Shown: positions 27,401 through 35,748 of the stretch, piece by piece
How the letters are laid out: the number at the start of each line of letters is the position of its first letter
Position numbering within the stretch: position 1 is the stretch's first letter
Assembly: GCA_016182605.1 (NCBI GenBank)
Contig: JACPGE010000047.1
Span: 1-64,000 of the forward strand
Length of the DNA stretch: 64,000 bases
Source: Candidatus Hydrogenedentota bacterium
GTDB taxonomy: Bacteria; Hydrogenedentota; Hydrogenedentia; Hydrogenedentales; JAEUWI01
Direction of reading: 5' to 3'
The notes under the pieces: model-generated
The model's input: only the letters and a program-made list of their open reading frames with translations
Database searches by the model: none
What the model was told of the DNA's origin: nothing
Position numbers and translations under genes: made by a program

Positions 27401-27760
27401 GGGATCCTGGCTCGCGTCAAAGGGGAGATATATACCGGAGAGATAGACCGCATAGGAACGCTCCGCCACAGCCAGACTGTTCAATGTCGGAAATGCCGGG
27501 AAGTTCCCCTGAATCTGCATCGCGGTCGAACCGAAAAAGGGCCCAAAATTGGGAACCAACCGCTCGATGGCGCCCGACTGCTTGTCCCCATTCGCCACCA
27601 TCGAGGCCAGCGCCGCCCACATGCCATGCAAAGCCTCTGGCTCCATGCCGGCCGCATTCACGGTGCCGCCCGGGCTGAATCCAATCGCCATTCCGAGGGA
27701 AATCAGCACTGCCATCAGCAATGCCTGAATCCGGTGCCTTACTACCGCGCCCATAGCCAT
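24413..27760 (-). CDS. Secreted HYR-repeat surface protein with C-terminal anchor
   Basis: This 1115-residue protein has a leader MAMGAVVRHRIQALLMAVLI. An N-terminal domain with a duplicated ~90-residue unit runs to ~280. Five HYR/DUF5011-type repeats follow (~285-670), each opening like 'LTLLGDGEITLECG' and 'PVVTLLADDTVFLECGGAFQ'; most carry a Cys pair. An Ig-like segment and an FN3-like segment with 'SLVRISWNPSPTALGYEIFR' come next. At the end there is a short hydrophobic helix plus basic tail, 'NPADAGFVLLAGLVMIVWAL' then ASVRTRKRA, resembling exosortase/rhombosortase-type sorting signals. It is probably cell-surface attached, perhaps adhesive. The start has two candidate ATGs two codons apart. 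Confidence 0.8.
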   Translation of the reverse strand: MAMGAVVRHRIQALLMAVLISLGMAIGFSPGGTVNAAGMEPEALHGMWAALASMVANGDKQSGAIERLVPNFGPFFGSTAMQIQGNFPAFPTLNSLAVAERSYAVYLSGIYLPFDASQDPILSPEAINVIVTGIGGGSDPYFVPLTIRVLDEEGQTVETISDPQINFRFLPDMLMGQLDNPMGIEGDPFSFPGTYPVTAAITSLAAANKSYAVYFGNTRAQFDVNAPALITPTAMNVVIPEIAGTEPVFRTITSYVFDDLGRVVFETGGQQFQIKPRIIPAPVLTLLGDGEITLECGANFVDPGATASDENDGDITDSIVVTGMVNTSVPGEYTLVYSVTNSGNVAAAPVSRTVTVEDTTSPVVTLLADDTVFLECGGAFQAPTATATDSCAGNLNVQVDSSEVNVAVPGIYAVTFTATDPSQNVGIAVQTVVVRDTTAPVIQLLGSARVTVFCGGTYQEAGATASDTCTNGSLQVSIDSSAVDTDSSGEYEVVYTTEDAAGNEDVAVRIVEVLDVTAPVITVLGSNPVVLECGSGPYVDAGATAQDGCDTALPAITLTGNTVNTGTPGDFTLTYRVTDASGNQGAATRTVQVKDSTPPVITLLEPGDITLACGSAAYEDTGATAVDTCGGAIEVEADASAVRTDQPGSYAVLFSATDAAGNEATLSRNVTVAGNCDENNGEVLAGSDVCFSVPGPVAEDSTFNWMFTNGEGETTPLGVTTKELCLNDVSEEDSGLYFTNYDDGVAKAFRTYRVELLVTPPCDPPAAPTGVSATDGASRSLVRISWNPSPTALGYEIFRATTDAIGDAVRIGVTPRLFFDDRNMPVPAAGGASGCNPGMAGGPQTLFYWVRSVNVCGGPGPFSASDSGTLMGKGLAGLEPRFAKALPASQPHGTALGAGAEDSLWLRIHAPEPIDKASVWGVAGLPDGSEAPASWVWSDVDLQQDGWLVYTPEQALEPGRTVVLAGGAKTVSGSTVMAEQQFVIAGALDAVTDGGVIAIELAGFEESGSPVTLALPGGGELEDFELQYRLPGLPEETWVPAASVSGLVAAYEADTAEGLLHMTLRHGGQFRWVPKATVDAAGVLSLNPADAGFVLLAGLVMIVWALASVRTRKRA

Positions 27761-28002
27761 CCCTTTGCCTGTATTTCCGCTGCCACGAGGGGCAGCCTGC
27801 CGCCACTGAGTTGACCCGCAAGTTCCGCCATACCTTACACGGTTCCACGCAAATGCGGCAAATTTTGGCGAGGACGCGCTTCCCGGGCCCGCCGCTGGAA
27901 CGGCCACTGCGCACGGCCCGCATCCTATGCTACCATGTGCGGGTCCAAAGTCCTGTGGCCAATGCAGTGCGGCGCCACGCGCCGCGCGGAAAGGGTGGGG
28001 AA

Positions 28003-29103
28003 ATGTCCAGTCTTCAACAAATCCTGGCGTATGCCGTAAAGAATGGCGCCTCCGACATTCACCTGACTGTGGGCAGCCCGCCAGCCGTGCGCATCGACGG
28101 CTCCATCCGCTTCATCGAGACCGAAAACCTCACCCCGGCCGACACGGAATCCTACGCCGAAGCGATGATGGACGAACTTCAGTTCGCAGCCTTCCGCGAA
28201 CGGAACGACTTCGACCTCGCGTATGGCGTCTCCGGACTCGGCCGATTCCGGGTCAACGTCCTGAAGCAGCGCGGCTCCATCGGCATTGTGATGCGGCACG
28301 TTAAGGGCAAGATTCTCGACTTCGACACCCTCAACCTTCCCCCCGCCATGGAAAAGATCGCCGCCATGGAGCGCGGGCTCGTCCTCATCACGGGAACCAC
28401 CGGCAGCGGCAAGTCGACCACGCTCGCCTCCATCATCGACTGGATCAACAAGCGCAAGCGCAGCCACATCATCACCCTCGAAGACCCAATCGAATTCCTG
28501 CACACGAACAAGAAATGCATCGTCACCCAGCGCGAAGTCTCCATCGACACCCGCGATTTCAGTTCCGCGCTGCGCGCCGCCATGCGCGAAGATCCCGACG
28601 TCATTCTCGTGGGCGAAATGCGCGACGCCGAAACCTTCCAGGCCGCCATCTCCGCCGCGGAAACCGGCCACCTCGTCTTCTCCACCCTGCACACCACCAA
28701 CATCATGCTCACCATCGACCGCATCATGGACATGTTCCCCTCCACCATGCACCAGCAAATCCGTTCCCAGTTGGCCCTGCAAATCCGCGCCTGCGTCGCG
28801 CAACGCCTCCTCCCCGCCGCAGACGGCAAAGGCCGCGTGCCCACCATCGAGATCATGTTCAACAACCCCGGCATCTCCCAGTTGATCCGGGAAAACGAAC
28901 TCAAACAGATCCCCACCGCCATCGTCTCCGGCCGCGAAATGGGCATGCAAACCTTCAACATGAGCCTGGTGGAGTTGCTCAAGAAGAAACTGATCAAAAA
29001 AGAAGACGCCGAAATCGCCTCCGACAACCCCGAGGAACTGAACATGAACCTCCAGGGCATCTACCTCTCCCAGAATCGCGGCGGCATCCTGAAAAAGGGC
29101 TGA
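28003..29103 (+). CDS. pilT: Type IV pilus twitching-motility ATPase PilT
   Basis: This 366-residue secretion ATPase retracts type IV pili. The N-terminal domain has 'GASDIHLTVGSPPAVRIDGS'. Walker A is GTTGSGKST, the Asp box 'HIITLEDPIEFLH', Walker B 'MREDPDVILVGEMRDAET' and the His box 'AAETGHLVFSTLHTTN'. The AIRNLIRE-like motif appears as 'ISQLIRENELKQIPTAI', which points to PilT rather than PilB. Start at MSSLQQILAYAVKNG follows GGTGGGG. No other pilus gene is nearby. Confidence 0.95.
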   Translation: MSSLQQILAYAVKNGASDIHLTVGSPPAVRIDGSIRFIETENLTPADTESYAEAMMDELQFAAFRERNDFDLAYGVSGLGRFRVNVLKQRGSIGIVMRHVKGKILDFDTLNLPPAMEKIAAMERGLVLITGTTGSGKSTTLASIIDWINKRKRSHIITLEDPIEFLHTNKKCIVTQREVSIDTRDFSSALRAAMREDPDVILVGEMRDAETFQAAISAAETGHLVFSTLHTTNIMLTIDRIMDMFPSTMHQQIRSQLALQIRACVAQRLLPAADGKGRVPTIEIMFNNPGISQLIRENELKQIPTAIVSGREMGMQTFNMSLVELLKKKLIKKEDAEIASDNPEELNMNLQGIYLSQNRGGILKKG

Positions 29104-29144
29104 GCAACGCCCTGAAGCAATTGTTCAGCCCGAATTTCCTTTTT

Positions 29145-32100
29145 TCAATTGGCGCTGTCGTCAGCGACCACAAGAAACTCGTCAAACCTGCACAATCCAG
29201 GATTCGGAGTGGGAGCTACAATTTCCAGGTGAAAATCGGTAAGAGACGTGATTGCATAGGTATCGCTCACTTTGCTTCCAAAGAATTTGTGGACGCCACC
29301 ATGCGCTATCCCCCAGTCCACCGAGACTCTGGTCAATCCACCTTGCGGGACGAATCGCAGTGTGATCTCCCACCATGCGTTCCTCAAATACACTTTGTGG
29401 GAATCCCCAATATCGGAGGAGAATGTGTATGTTTTGCTCTTATCTACAGCGGTATGCGTATCGAGTGACAATGTGGCCTTGTCACTACCCGAGACTTCAA
29501 AGTGCTCTACTGCCAATATCGTTGAGCTGAAATTGGGATTGTTGTCATCAAGTATAATCTTGAACTTTCCGAGTTCGGGAAGCTGATACTTAAACGTTAT
29601 CATCAATTCCTCCCCGATATTCAGATTAATCCCGTGCTTTATCTTAGGCGAATTGCCACTTACTAGCCCCTCCATGAAGTAATTTGGCCCATTGATATTC
29701 CCCAGAATGCTTGGAGAACCAGCCGATCCGCAACTCCCGGCAGCGTGCATATCGACCCAGAACTCTTGCGCCATAAAACTATCGAACTGCGCACCGGAAG
29801 CGGTGCCAGTTGTGTAGAAATACGAGTCCGCATTGCCCAACGGGCTTCCGGTCAGTTCAACATCAGGGGAAGTGTGCGCGCCGGCACCATTGTTCACGAA
29901 GGCATACTCATCGATATGGGCAGAGCAGATTGCCAAAGAAGTGAGGTTTCGCCGTGGTGTCAGCCAGATTTCATAGTCACCGGAGCTAGCCACATCCATA
30001 GTCATCTGCAGATAGCCACGCAAGTCTTCCTGAACGGTCCTTTCCGGGGTGAAACCACTTTCGTCAAGCTCTGCCCAGAATTGAACTGTATCGTTGTCCT
30101 TCCACGTCCCTGCTTCGACTGTCCACCCTTGCTGAGAAAGCGTCGTTCCACTCCGGACTCCGCTACCGTTCAAGTCCTCAAAATCATCGTCCCAGGCCAA
30201 GTATTCTTTCATCGCATTTTCATCTGGATTTTCGCCCAAAAAGGCTTTTCCCCTCAGGTACAAATCGCCCTCGTCGGTTATGTACGCAAAAACAGCGGAA
30301 CTCTGCGTCGATATATCTGTCGTTTCAAACTTAAAAGCAGAATTCGAAGGCGCAGGAAAAGGGCTTCCGGGCGTCCAGGGCCACTCATGAAGGGTACCTT
30401 CCAGATACATGTTTCCATCACCATCAATGAGGGCAACCACGCTATCGGCACTGTTCTTTATCACCAGTTCTTTTTCATTCTGCTGTTCCGTCAAGCCTTG
30501 CTGTGATTCATAAAGATTGCCGCGCAAGACCATGATACCATCGGCGTAGTCACCTTCGACCGTTGTATTGTCATAACTGTAGCCGTCGTCAAAATCCCCA
30601 TCGCTAAAGAATGACGCTAGAAACAAACCGTCGCTCCTGTTGACGACAAACCGGTTCCGCTTGGCCAAAGTAACGGCGGCCTCGGCGTCAAGCAGACCAT
30701 ATCCGGTATACCGATCCCGCCCCAAGGTGGCCTCTTCTTCAAAAGGATCGTCTTCATGAAAAGTGCCCCCTCCTGCATCAGCAATTGTCCGGGTCTCGGA
30801 GTAGTTCATATCTCTCGATGAGAACTGAAGCATCGCCTGGACCTCCAACGGATCGAGTGGTGTCCCTGCACTTTCTTTGTTTGCAGAAATGATTAATGCG
30901 GCGACGCCCGCAACTTGGGGTGTGGCCGACGAGGTTTTGCTGTAGTCAAAATTGTACTTATACAGGGGTGAGGAAGTAGTCGAGGTTACGCGAAATCCGT
31001 TCTCTGCGAATCGGGAAGCTGTGGTCCGGCCACCAAGCGCAGGCGCCATTACGTCGACTTGCCATCCATAATTGGATCCCCAGTTGTTTTGGGGGGGATT
31101 GCAGTTGCAGTCACAGTCACCTGGAGACCACTCTACCGACCCCGGGCTTCCCGTGAAAGCCCCGAATTTCCGTTTCATTGGGTAACATTTATTCAATGCT
31201 CCAACACATATTACTTCCGGCAGGCGTCCCGGGTAAGCCGGATTCGGCTGGTCCCAATTGTGCGCCGCCGCCACCAGCACGACACCCGATGCCCGGGCGT
31301 CCCGAACCGTCTCGATAAGCGCGTCATTCACTTCATACCAACCCAAACTCATCGTGATTACGGTCGCGCCATCGTCAGTGCCGGGATTGTTGTCCGGGTC
31401 GGCAGCAAAGTCGATGGCCGCAGCCACGTCGCCGGGTTGACCGATATACTCGTCCCACGCCACTACCGGCATAATCTTGACACCCACGTTTCCCACTGCA
31501 TAGTCCCCGCCCGCAACCCCAGCGACGCCGATTTCATTGTTTCTGATGGCGCCCACAATACCAGCACTATTGGTGCCATGACCGGCGAGATTAAAGTCAT
31601 CCGGGTCATCATCGTCCCAAACAAAGTCATAGCCATCAACAAATTTGTTGGCACCGGCGAAATCCGGGTGTGTTTCATCCACCCCCGTGTCCAATACCGC
31701 CACGATAACGCTATTATTACCCACCGTGTGTTCCCACGCATCTTCGACATGGGTTATCCGTCTGTTTTCCTGTCCAGGATCGTTGTTCCCCCAACCGGCG
31801 GCATAGCTTGGCAAGTTACACCCGTCATTATGTGCCACGTTGCCCGTTGCGCACCAAGGTGTATCCGTTGTGGCTCCGGCAGTACCCGCATAATAAGGAT
31901 CATTGGGAACGCCGGTCGCCAGCACCGAATACATTGGAACGAATTGTGGGCTGGCTGCGGTTGTGGCCGCTTCATCGAAGATAGCATTTGATACCTCGAT
32001 GGCGTCAGCATCCGGATCGATCAGGCGGGTCATATACCCGACCTGTCCAATATTGCGATGTTCCAGTATCCGCTCGACCAGCAATCCGTATTTTTGCAGC

Positions 32101-32582
32101 AACCCATCCACGACTTGTTGTTCGATCAAATCGGAAAAGCTGACATAGATTCTGTCTGACAGAATCGCCTCTTTTCCCACCTCACACTCATAGACGGACC
32201 CTGCAATATCGATATCGTCTTGACCTCGCAGGTTGCCCATCAAATCCTTGAGTTGAGCCTTGTCAGCTCCCGCTCTGGTGGAGAATACTTGCTTCGACGT
32301 ATCCGCCTGAGCAGCGGCCGCGATACGTCCCGAAAATGGCAAAAGCCGACTATGCTGATTGGCGATTTCCACCTTGCGTGCCGCACTGACGCCCTCCTTG
32401 AAGCGCACCCCCACCCGATCTGGAATTTTGATGATTCGTTGCTCTCCCTCGTAGGCGGAGCGAATACGCGTTCCATCACCGCTCTGTTGCGCGACAGAAG
32501 CGGGAGCGAATACACTCAGTACGATAAGCATCGAGATAGGTTTCGCAAAGTGTCTCGACTTGCTAAACAACAAGTTCTTCAT
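29145..32582 (-). CDS. Secreted subtilisin-like serine protease, multidomain
   Basis: This 1145-residue S8 peptidase has a perfectly placed AGGAGG and a long signal peptide (MKNLLFSKSRHFAKPISMLI). A propeptide-like stretch is followed by the catalytic triad: Asp in 'VIVAVLDTGVDETHPDF' (~297), His in 'LAGHGTNSAGIVG' (~332) and Ser in 'KTSSATPQVAGVAALI' (~547). After ~640 there are 'IDGDGNMYLEGTL' and 'TDEGDLYLRGKA' motifs, also seen in the small secreted protein at 34000-34701. The C-terminal ~250 residues form beta-rich jellyroll-like domains of unknown role. The gene is visibly less GC-rich than its neighbours, consistent with transfer. Confidence 0.9.
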   Translation of the reverse strand: MKNLLFSKSRHFAKPISMLIVLSVFAPASVAQQSGDGTRIRSAYEGEQRIIKIPDRVGVRFKEGVSAARKVEIANQHSRLLPFSGRIAAAAQADTSKQVFSTRAGADKAQLKDLMGNLRGQDDIDIAGSVYECEVGKEAILSDRIYVSFSDLIEQQVVDGLLQKYGLLVERILEHRNIGQVGYMTRLIDPDADAIEVSNAIFDEAATTAASPQFVPMYSVLATGVPNDPYYAGTAGATTDTPWCATGNVAHNDGCNLPSYAAGWGNNDPGQENRRITHVEDAWEHTVGNNSVIVAVLDTGVDETHPDFAGANKFVDGYDFVWDDDDPDDFNLAGHGTNSAGIVGAIRNNEIGVAGVAGGDYAVGNVGVKIMPVVAWDEYIGQPGDVAAAIDFAADPDNNPGTDDGATVITMSLGWYEVNDALIETVRDARASGVVLVAAAHNWDQPNPAYPGRLPEVICVGALNKCYPMKRKFGAFTGSPGSVEWSPGDCDCNCNPPQNNWGSNYGWQVDVMAPALGGRTTASRFAENGFRVTSTTSSPLYKYNFDYSKTSSATPQVAGVAALIISANKESAGTPLDPLEVQAMLQFSSRDMNYSETRTIADAGGGTFHEDDPFEEEATLGRDRYTGYGLLDAEAAVTLAKRNRFVVNRSDGLFLASFFSDGDFDDGYSYDNTTVEGDYADGIMVLRGNLYESQQGLTEQQNEKELVIKNSADSVVALIDGDGNMYLEGTLHEWPWTPGSPFPAPSNSAFKFETTDISTQSSAVFAYITDEGDLYLRGKAFLGENPDENAMKEYLAWDDDFEDLNGSGVRSGTTLSQQGWTVEAGTWKDNDTVQFWAELDESGFTPERTVQEDLRGYLQMTMDVASSGDYEIWLTPRRNLTSLAICSAHIDEYAFVNNGAGAHTSPDVELTGSPLGNADSYFYTTGTASGAQFDSFMAQEFWVDMHAAGSCGSAGSPSILGNINGPNYFMEGLVSGNSPKIKHGINLNIGEELMITFKYQLPELGKFKIILDDNNPNFSSTILAVEHFEVSGSDKATLSLDTHTAVDKSKTYTFSSDIGDSHKVYLRNAWWEITLRFVPQGGLTRVSVDWGIAHGGVHKFFGSKVSDTYAITSLTDFHLEIVAPTPNPGLCRFDEFLVVADDSAN

Positions 32583-32877
32583 GGGATAATGCCTCCTGTT
32601 AAATTCGCAAACCTGCCTCGCAATTGCGCCAAGCGATGCGAACGGGTAGTTTTCCTAATTTCTGCCTGAAGCCCACGGCAGATTTTCCTTGTCAACACAT
32701 CACCTTTAAACAAGCCTTCGATTGTTTCGAGTGAACAACGCTCCCAGCGCATGGGATTGAACCATTCTGTTTCCGGCGTGAATCTATACGAACATGTTAG
32801 CGTGTTTCGGAAACTTGGCGGCACAGCGCTACCAGACAGCACAGACCGCTCTCAGCCATCATGGAAATCGTGAATTA
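32583..32877. other. AT-richer intergenic region, no gene seen
   Basis: Between the subtilase start and the IS630 end I see no convincing gene or strong promoter; a minus-strand TTGACA at about 32690 lacks a good partner -10. Confidence 0.4.
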
Positions 32878-33947
32878 GTGGTTTGATTCAAGTTATACAC
32901 AGCTTCTTAAATAATTGCGCATAATTTGCGCAGGGTTTCGTTTGGTTTGGACCAAGCCCCGAACTGGTCGCACACCGTCTCAATGAGTTCGTCCAAGGTT
33001 TTGAAATATCTGTTGTGGGTGCGCAGGCGCCGGGTCAGTTTCCATACGCGCTCGATTGCGTTCAAGTCGGGGCTGTATGGAGGCAGGTAGTCCAATCTGA
33101 GAACGTCCTTGTGGGTTTCGAGCCAAGGCCGCAATTCGCGGCTTTTGTGCCAAGCGGCGTTGTCCACAATGACCACGATAGTTTTCCCCTTGCGTTTGTG
33201 GCGCATCACTTGGGTAAGGAATAGCTGGAAGGTCTCCGCGTTGAACGTGCTCATCAGACAACTCGCAAAGTGCCCGTCGGACACCCGGACCGCGCCAAAT
33301 ACGGCCACGGATTTTCGCGTGGGCGCGTGCAGCAGTATGGGGTCCTTGTTTTCCCGGGGAACCCACATTTTGCAGCGGGTTCCGTGTTGCTGGAAATGGC
33401 ACTCATCCTGGAACCACAGGTCAAGGTCATCCCTTGCCGCCATCCGCCGGAGTTTTTTTATATGCCCTCTGGGCTTCCGGGTCGGCTTGGGCAATGACAG
33501 GCCGCGGTTTGCGCAAGCGAAATCCCAAACTCGTAAAAAGGCGCTGGCATTGCCGCACGCCCAACTGGGCGCCGTAGCGCTGAGCCAAGTGCACTTGAAG
33601 AAGCTTTCCGTCCCAAAGATTCTGCGCGTACCCGAAGTCAGTAGGAGCCTTGCGCAATTCCAGGCCCAGCGATTCCAGGTCTGCCTCGCCAAGAGCCGGC
33701 GGCCTCCCTGGGCGCTCGCCTTCGCGCAAACCTGCGAATCCGTCCTCATTGAAGCGGCGAACCCAGTATTGAACCAAGCGCACGGGTGCGCTTCGCCCAC
33801 AAGACCGCTTCACAAGTGTTTCACGTTCTTCGTCGCTGAGTTCAATCCGAGGGCTATACGCATGGTTCCCTCTTTCGTTATGCCTGGGGCTTATATAGAG
33901 AGCACATCTCATTCGCAATAAACTCCTCCAACTATGAATCAATCCAC
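32878..33947 (-). mobile_element. IS630-family insertion sequence, degenerate
   Basis: The ~1.07 kb element has related inverted ends. The left reads TAGTGGTTTGATTCAAGTT and the right, on the other strand, TAGTGGATTGATTCATAGTT. Each abuts a TA dinucleotide (32876-32877 and 33948-33949), matching the TA target duplication of IS630. It carries a frameshifted transposase and sits in the AT-richer island. Confidence 0.8.
32907..33863 (-). pseudogene. IS630 transposase, frameshifted and internally deleted
   Basis: The N-terminal part (33427 and upstream) reads 'RIELSDEERETLVKR...VQYWVRRFNEDGFAGL'. The DDE part (32907 to ~33455) reads 'LWFQDECHFQQHG', 'VVIVDNAAWHKS' and 'PDLNAIERVWKLTRRL', supplying D, D and E. 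The two frames join at an A7 tract near 33450 and need a +1 shift. The likely ATG at 33863 is also one base out of frame with what follows. About 25-30 residues of the usual helix-turn-helix region seem missing before 'VQYWVRRF'. Either frameshift alone could be programmed; together with the deletion they suggest a dead copy. Confidence 0.75.
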
Positions 33948-33999
33948 TACTTAATACCCTGAGCAACCTCCAAGATCCCGGTGCGGTGAAATTTCCGGG

Positions 34000-34701
34000 T
34001 TAAGAGCCCAATGTTATAATCACATCCCCGTTGTTCGTGCATTCGATGGAAGATTGCGCAGATGGGGTGGCCGCGCCATCCGAACTTCTCATCCTCACAC
34101 TACCATCGCTGGCACATTCCACTTCACCTTGCACATTATTGACGTTGGTTCCATCGGTCGACCACATGGATATGCTACCGCTTGAATTTGCTCTCACCGA
34201 AGAATTCTTGCTGCTCTTAAGGAGGGCGTCTCCATTTCCCAGCGCCTGAACATACGAACCATTATGCCCTCTCAGATATGCGTTACCATTGGTGTCGATA
34301 AGGAATTCAGCATTATTGACACCCCAATCCCCGTGCAGCCAAATCCTGCCACTACCATAAGCCCCAGGAGAACTATCTTGCCGGGCCATCGCAAAAGCAC
34401 CCGTCGAAGTTTGTAATTGAGATTGGTTATTGGTCGTTGACAGATTATGCCGCGCATCGGCCGACATCATCGCGATTCCCCCCGATGAAGTATTAACAAA
34501 TTTCAAGTAGGCAGCACTATCTTCTGTACCTATATAGCCGTCTCCATTGAAGAATTCTATATTTCCCGTTGGTGTTGTGCCATCATCGGACTGCCAACCC
34601 AACTGGAGGAAGTCCGTCGCTGTACCTGCGGCATATGCGACGGATATACCGAATGCTATGGCCAACGCGGACATCCCAAGAGCTTTGACAAGTGTTTTCA
34701 T
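34000..34701 (-). CDS. Small secreted protein of unknown function
   Basis: This 233-residue protein has a clear signal peptide (MKTLVKALGMSALAIAFGIS, cleavage after VAYA). The mature part is Ser/Gly/Asn/Asp-rich with a beta-repeat feel. It contains 'EFLIDTNGNAYLRGHNGSYV', which echoes the IDGDGNMYLEG and DEGDLYLRG motifs in the subtilase 2 kb away. A TTGACA/TAACCT promoter lies upstream. I do not recognise the family. AT-richer than the chromosome average here. It may be a structural or adhesive exoprotein processed by the subtilase, which is speculation. Confidence 0.7.
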   Translation of the reverse strand: MKTLVKALGMSALAIAFGISVAYAAGTATDFLQLGWQSDDGTTPTGNIEFFNGDGYIGTEDSAAYLKFVNTSSGGIAMMSADARHNLSTTNNQSQLQTSTGAFAMARQDSSPGAYGSGRIWLHGDWGVNNAEFLIDTNGNAYLRGHNGSYVQALGNGDALLKSSKNSSVRANSSGSISMWSTDGTNVNNVQGEVECASDGSVRMRSSDGAATPSAQSSIECTNNGDVIITLGS

Positions 34702-34749
34702 GACACTAGATACCTTTCTGTTGTGCGCATATATCGTGCGCTCCCTTGT

Positions 34750-34778
34750 AGGTTAAAGGAACATGCATTACTTGTCAA
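34750..34778 (-). promoter_or_regulatory. Promoter of small secreted protein
   Basis: Minus-strand TTGACA, 17 bp, TAACCT, about 50 bp upstream of the start. The AT-rich stretch 34780-35046 holds nothing else I can identify. Confidence 0.55.
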
Positions 34779-35046
34779 GTTTTTTATCTAATTCAAACAT
34801 GAATATTCATTATCGTTTTAGTTCTCTTGGTCGATTTAAGTTTCAGTATTACTAAATCAATCGTCATTCTCATAATGCCGGCATGAACCAGTCGAACCTT
34901 ACGGGGTATCGGCGCAATTCATGATTCGCCAATCAAATGCGCCATGGCTGTTTTGAATACCAGATGACCGGTCGCTTCAAATGGCCGTGAAGAGGCCGTG
35001 GACACAAAGCAATGAATGAGATACACTAGAGACTGGAACAACCACG

Positions 35047-35250
35047 ATGCCTCGGAAAATCAGAGAGAACTTATTCACGATCTCCATGATGCAGGGTTCC
35101 GCGAGGTCCCGGGTGGTGGAAAAGGCGGGCGTCGCAAGTTCGCCCACGATAGATTCCAGGGTGCTGTTACCCTGAGTGGCAATTCTGGTGATGACGCAAA
35201 AGCGTATCAAGAAAAACAAGTACGTCACCATTGAACAGGTGAACCAATGA
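35047..35250 (+). pseudogene. hicA toxin, frameshifted and lacking catalytic His
   Basis: The reading frame body 'ELIHDLHDAGFREVPGGGKG' then GRRKFAHDRFQGAVTLSG and DDAKAYQEKQVR is HicA (dsRBD-like mRNA interferase). Starting from ATG 35047 (MPRKIRE) a two-base insertion is needed to explain the frame change, and near the end a two-base deletion removes the frame that would finish ...IEQVNQ and overlap hicB as ATGA. The usual GSH, whose His is catalytic, reads GGR. The toxin is therefore doubly frameshifted and catalytically dead. Confidence 0.65.
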
Positions 35251-35459
35251 AAGCCAGCGATCAATACCTAAAGTGGGTCGAGTGGAGTGAAGAAGATCAA
35301 GTCTACATTGGCAAGTGCCCAGATTTAATTACGGGCATCCATGGCGACGATCCTATTCAGCTTTACAGCGAGCTGTGCGAAATTGTGGACGACGTGCTGC
35401 AGCACTTTAGCCTCGAAGGCCGGTTGCTTCCACCCCCGCGCATTCAGCCCGTCATATAA
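35247..35459 (+). CDS. HicB-like antitoxin
   Basis: This 70-residue HicB-type RNase-H-like domain protein reads 'YLKWVEWSEEDQVYIGKCPD' and 'GIHGDDPIQLYSELCEIVDD'. No DNA-binding tail is visible. Its ATG overlaps the ancestral hicA stop. With the toxin broken, it is a leftover antitoxin that may still be expressed. Confidence 0.75.
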   Translation: MKASDQYLKWVEWSEEDQVYIGKCPDLITGIHGDDPIQLYSELCEIVDDVLQHFSLEGRLLPPPRIQPVI

Positions 35460-35542
35460 GACCCTCCAGCAATTGCCATCGCTGGACAGCGTTTATCATA
35501 TGAGGTAGAATTGAAACAACAGGTTAACCAGACAGGAAATCG

Positions 35543-35746
35543 GTGCGAATGATTTACAAAATCGCATTGTTGCAATCTGACGAAGGATTCAGCGTCTCCG
35601 TCCCCGGGCTTCCCGGGTGCTGGTCCCAGGGGGTGACAGAGGAAGAAGCCCTGGAAAACATCAAAGACGCAATCGGCGCCTATTTGTCCGTAGCCAATGA
35701 AATGCTGGAAGGCGCGGAGATCCGCGAAATTGAGGTCTTAAGCTAA
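35543..35746 (+). CDS. HicB-like antitoxin of second module
   Basis: This 67-residue protein has the HicB core 'YKIALLQSDEGFSVSVPGLP' and GCWSQGVTEEEALENIKDAI. The GTG start at 35543 has AGGA five bases upstream; an ATG two codons later is possible. It is followed three bases later by its toxin partner, antitoxin first, the reverse of the adjacent broken pair. Confidence 0.85.
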   Translation: MRMIYKIALLQSDEGFSVSVPGLPGCWSQGVTEEEALENIKDAIGAYLSVANEMLEGAEIREIEVLS

Positions 35747-35748
35747 AC

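Noticed and set aside
24206..27814. Very long open frame on the plus strand (about 1200 codons) opposite the HYR gene
   Set aside because: His/Arg-rich composition with no domain sense; it is the antisense shadow of a clearly recognisable HYR-repeat protein, a common effect of GC-rich codon bias.
29104..29144. Weak CTGAA/TTCAG hairpin after pilT with a T-rich run
   Set aside because: Stem is only five pairs and the T run is interrupted; not strong enough to call a terminator.
32579..32842. 87-codon minus-strand frame upstream of the subtilase
   Set aside because: It overlaps the subtilase start, has no family resemblance and lies where a leader and promoter are expected.
35160..35250. Short frame reading MTQKRIKKNKYVTIEQVNQ before hicB
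   Set aside because: It is explained as the original end frame of the broken hicA; too short to claim as a gene.
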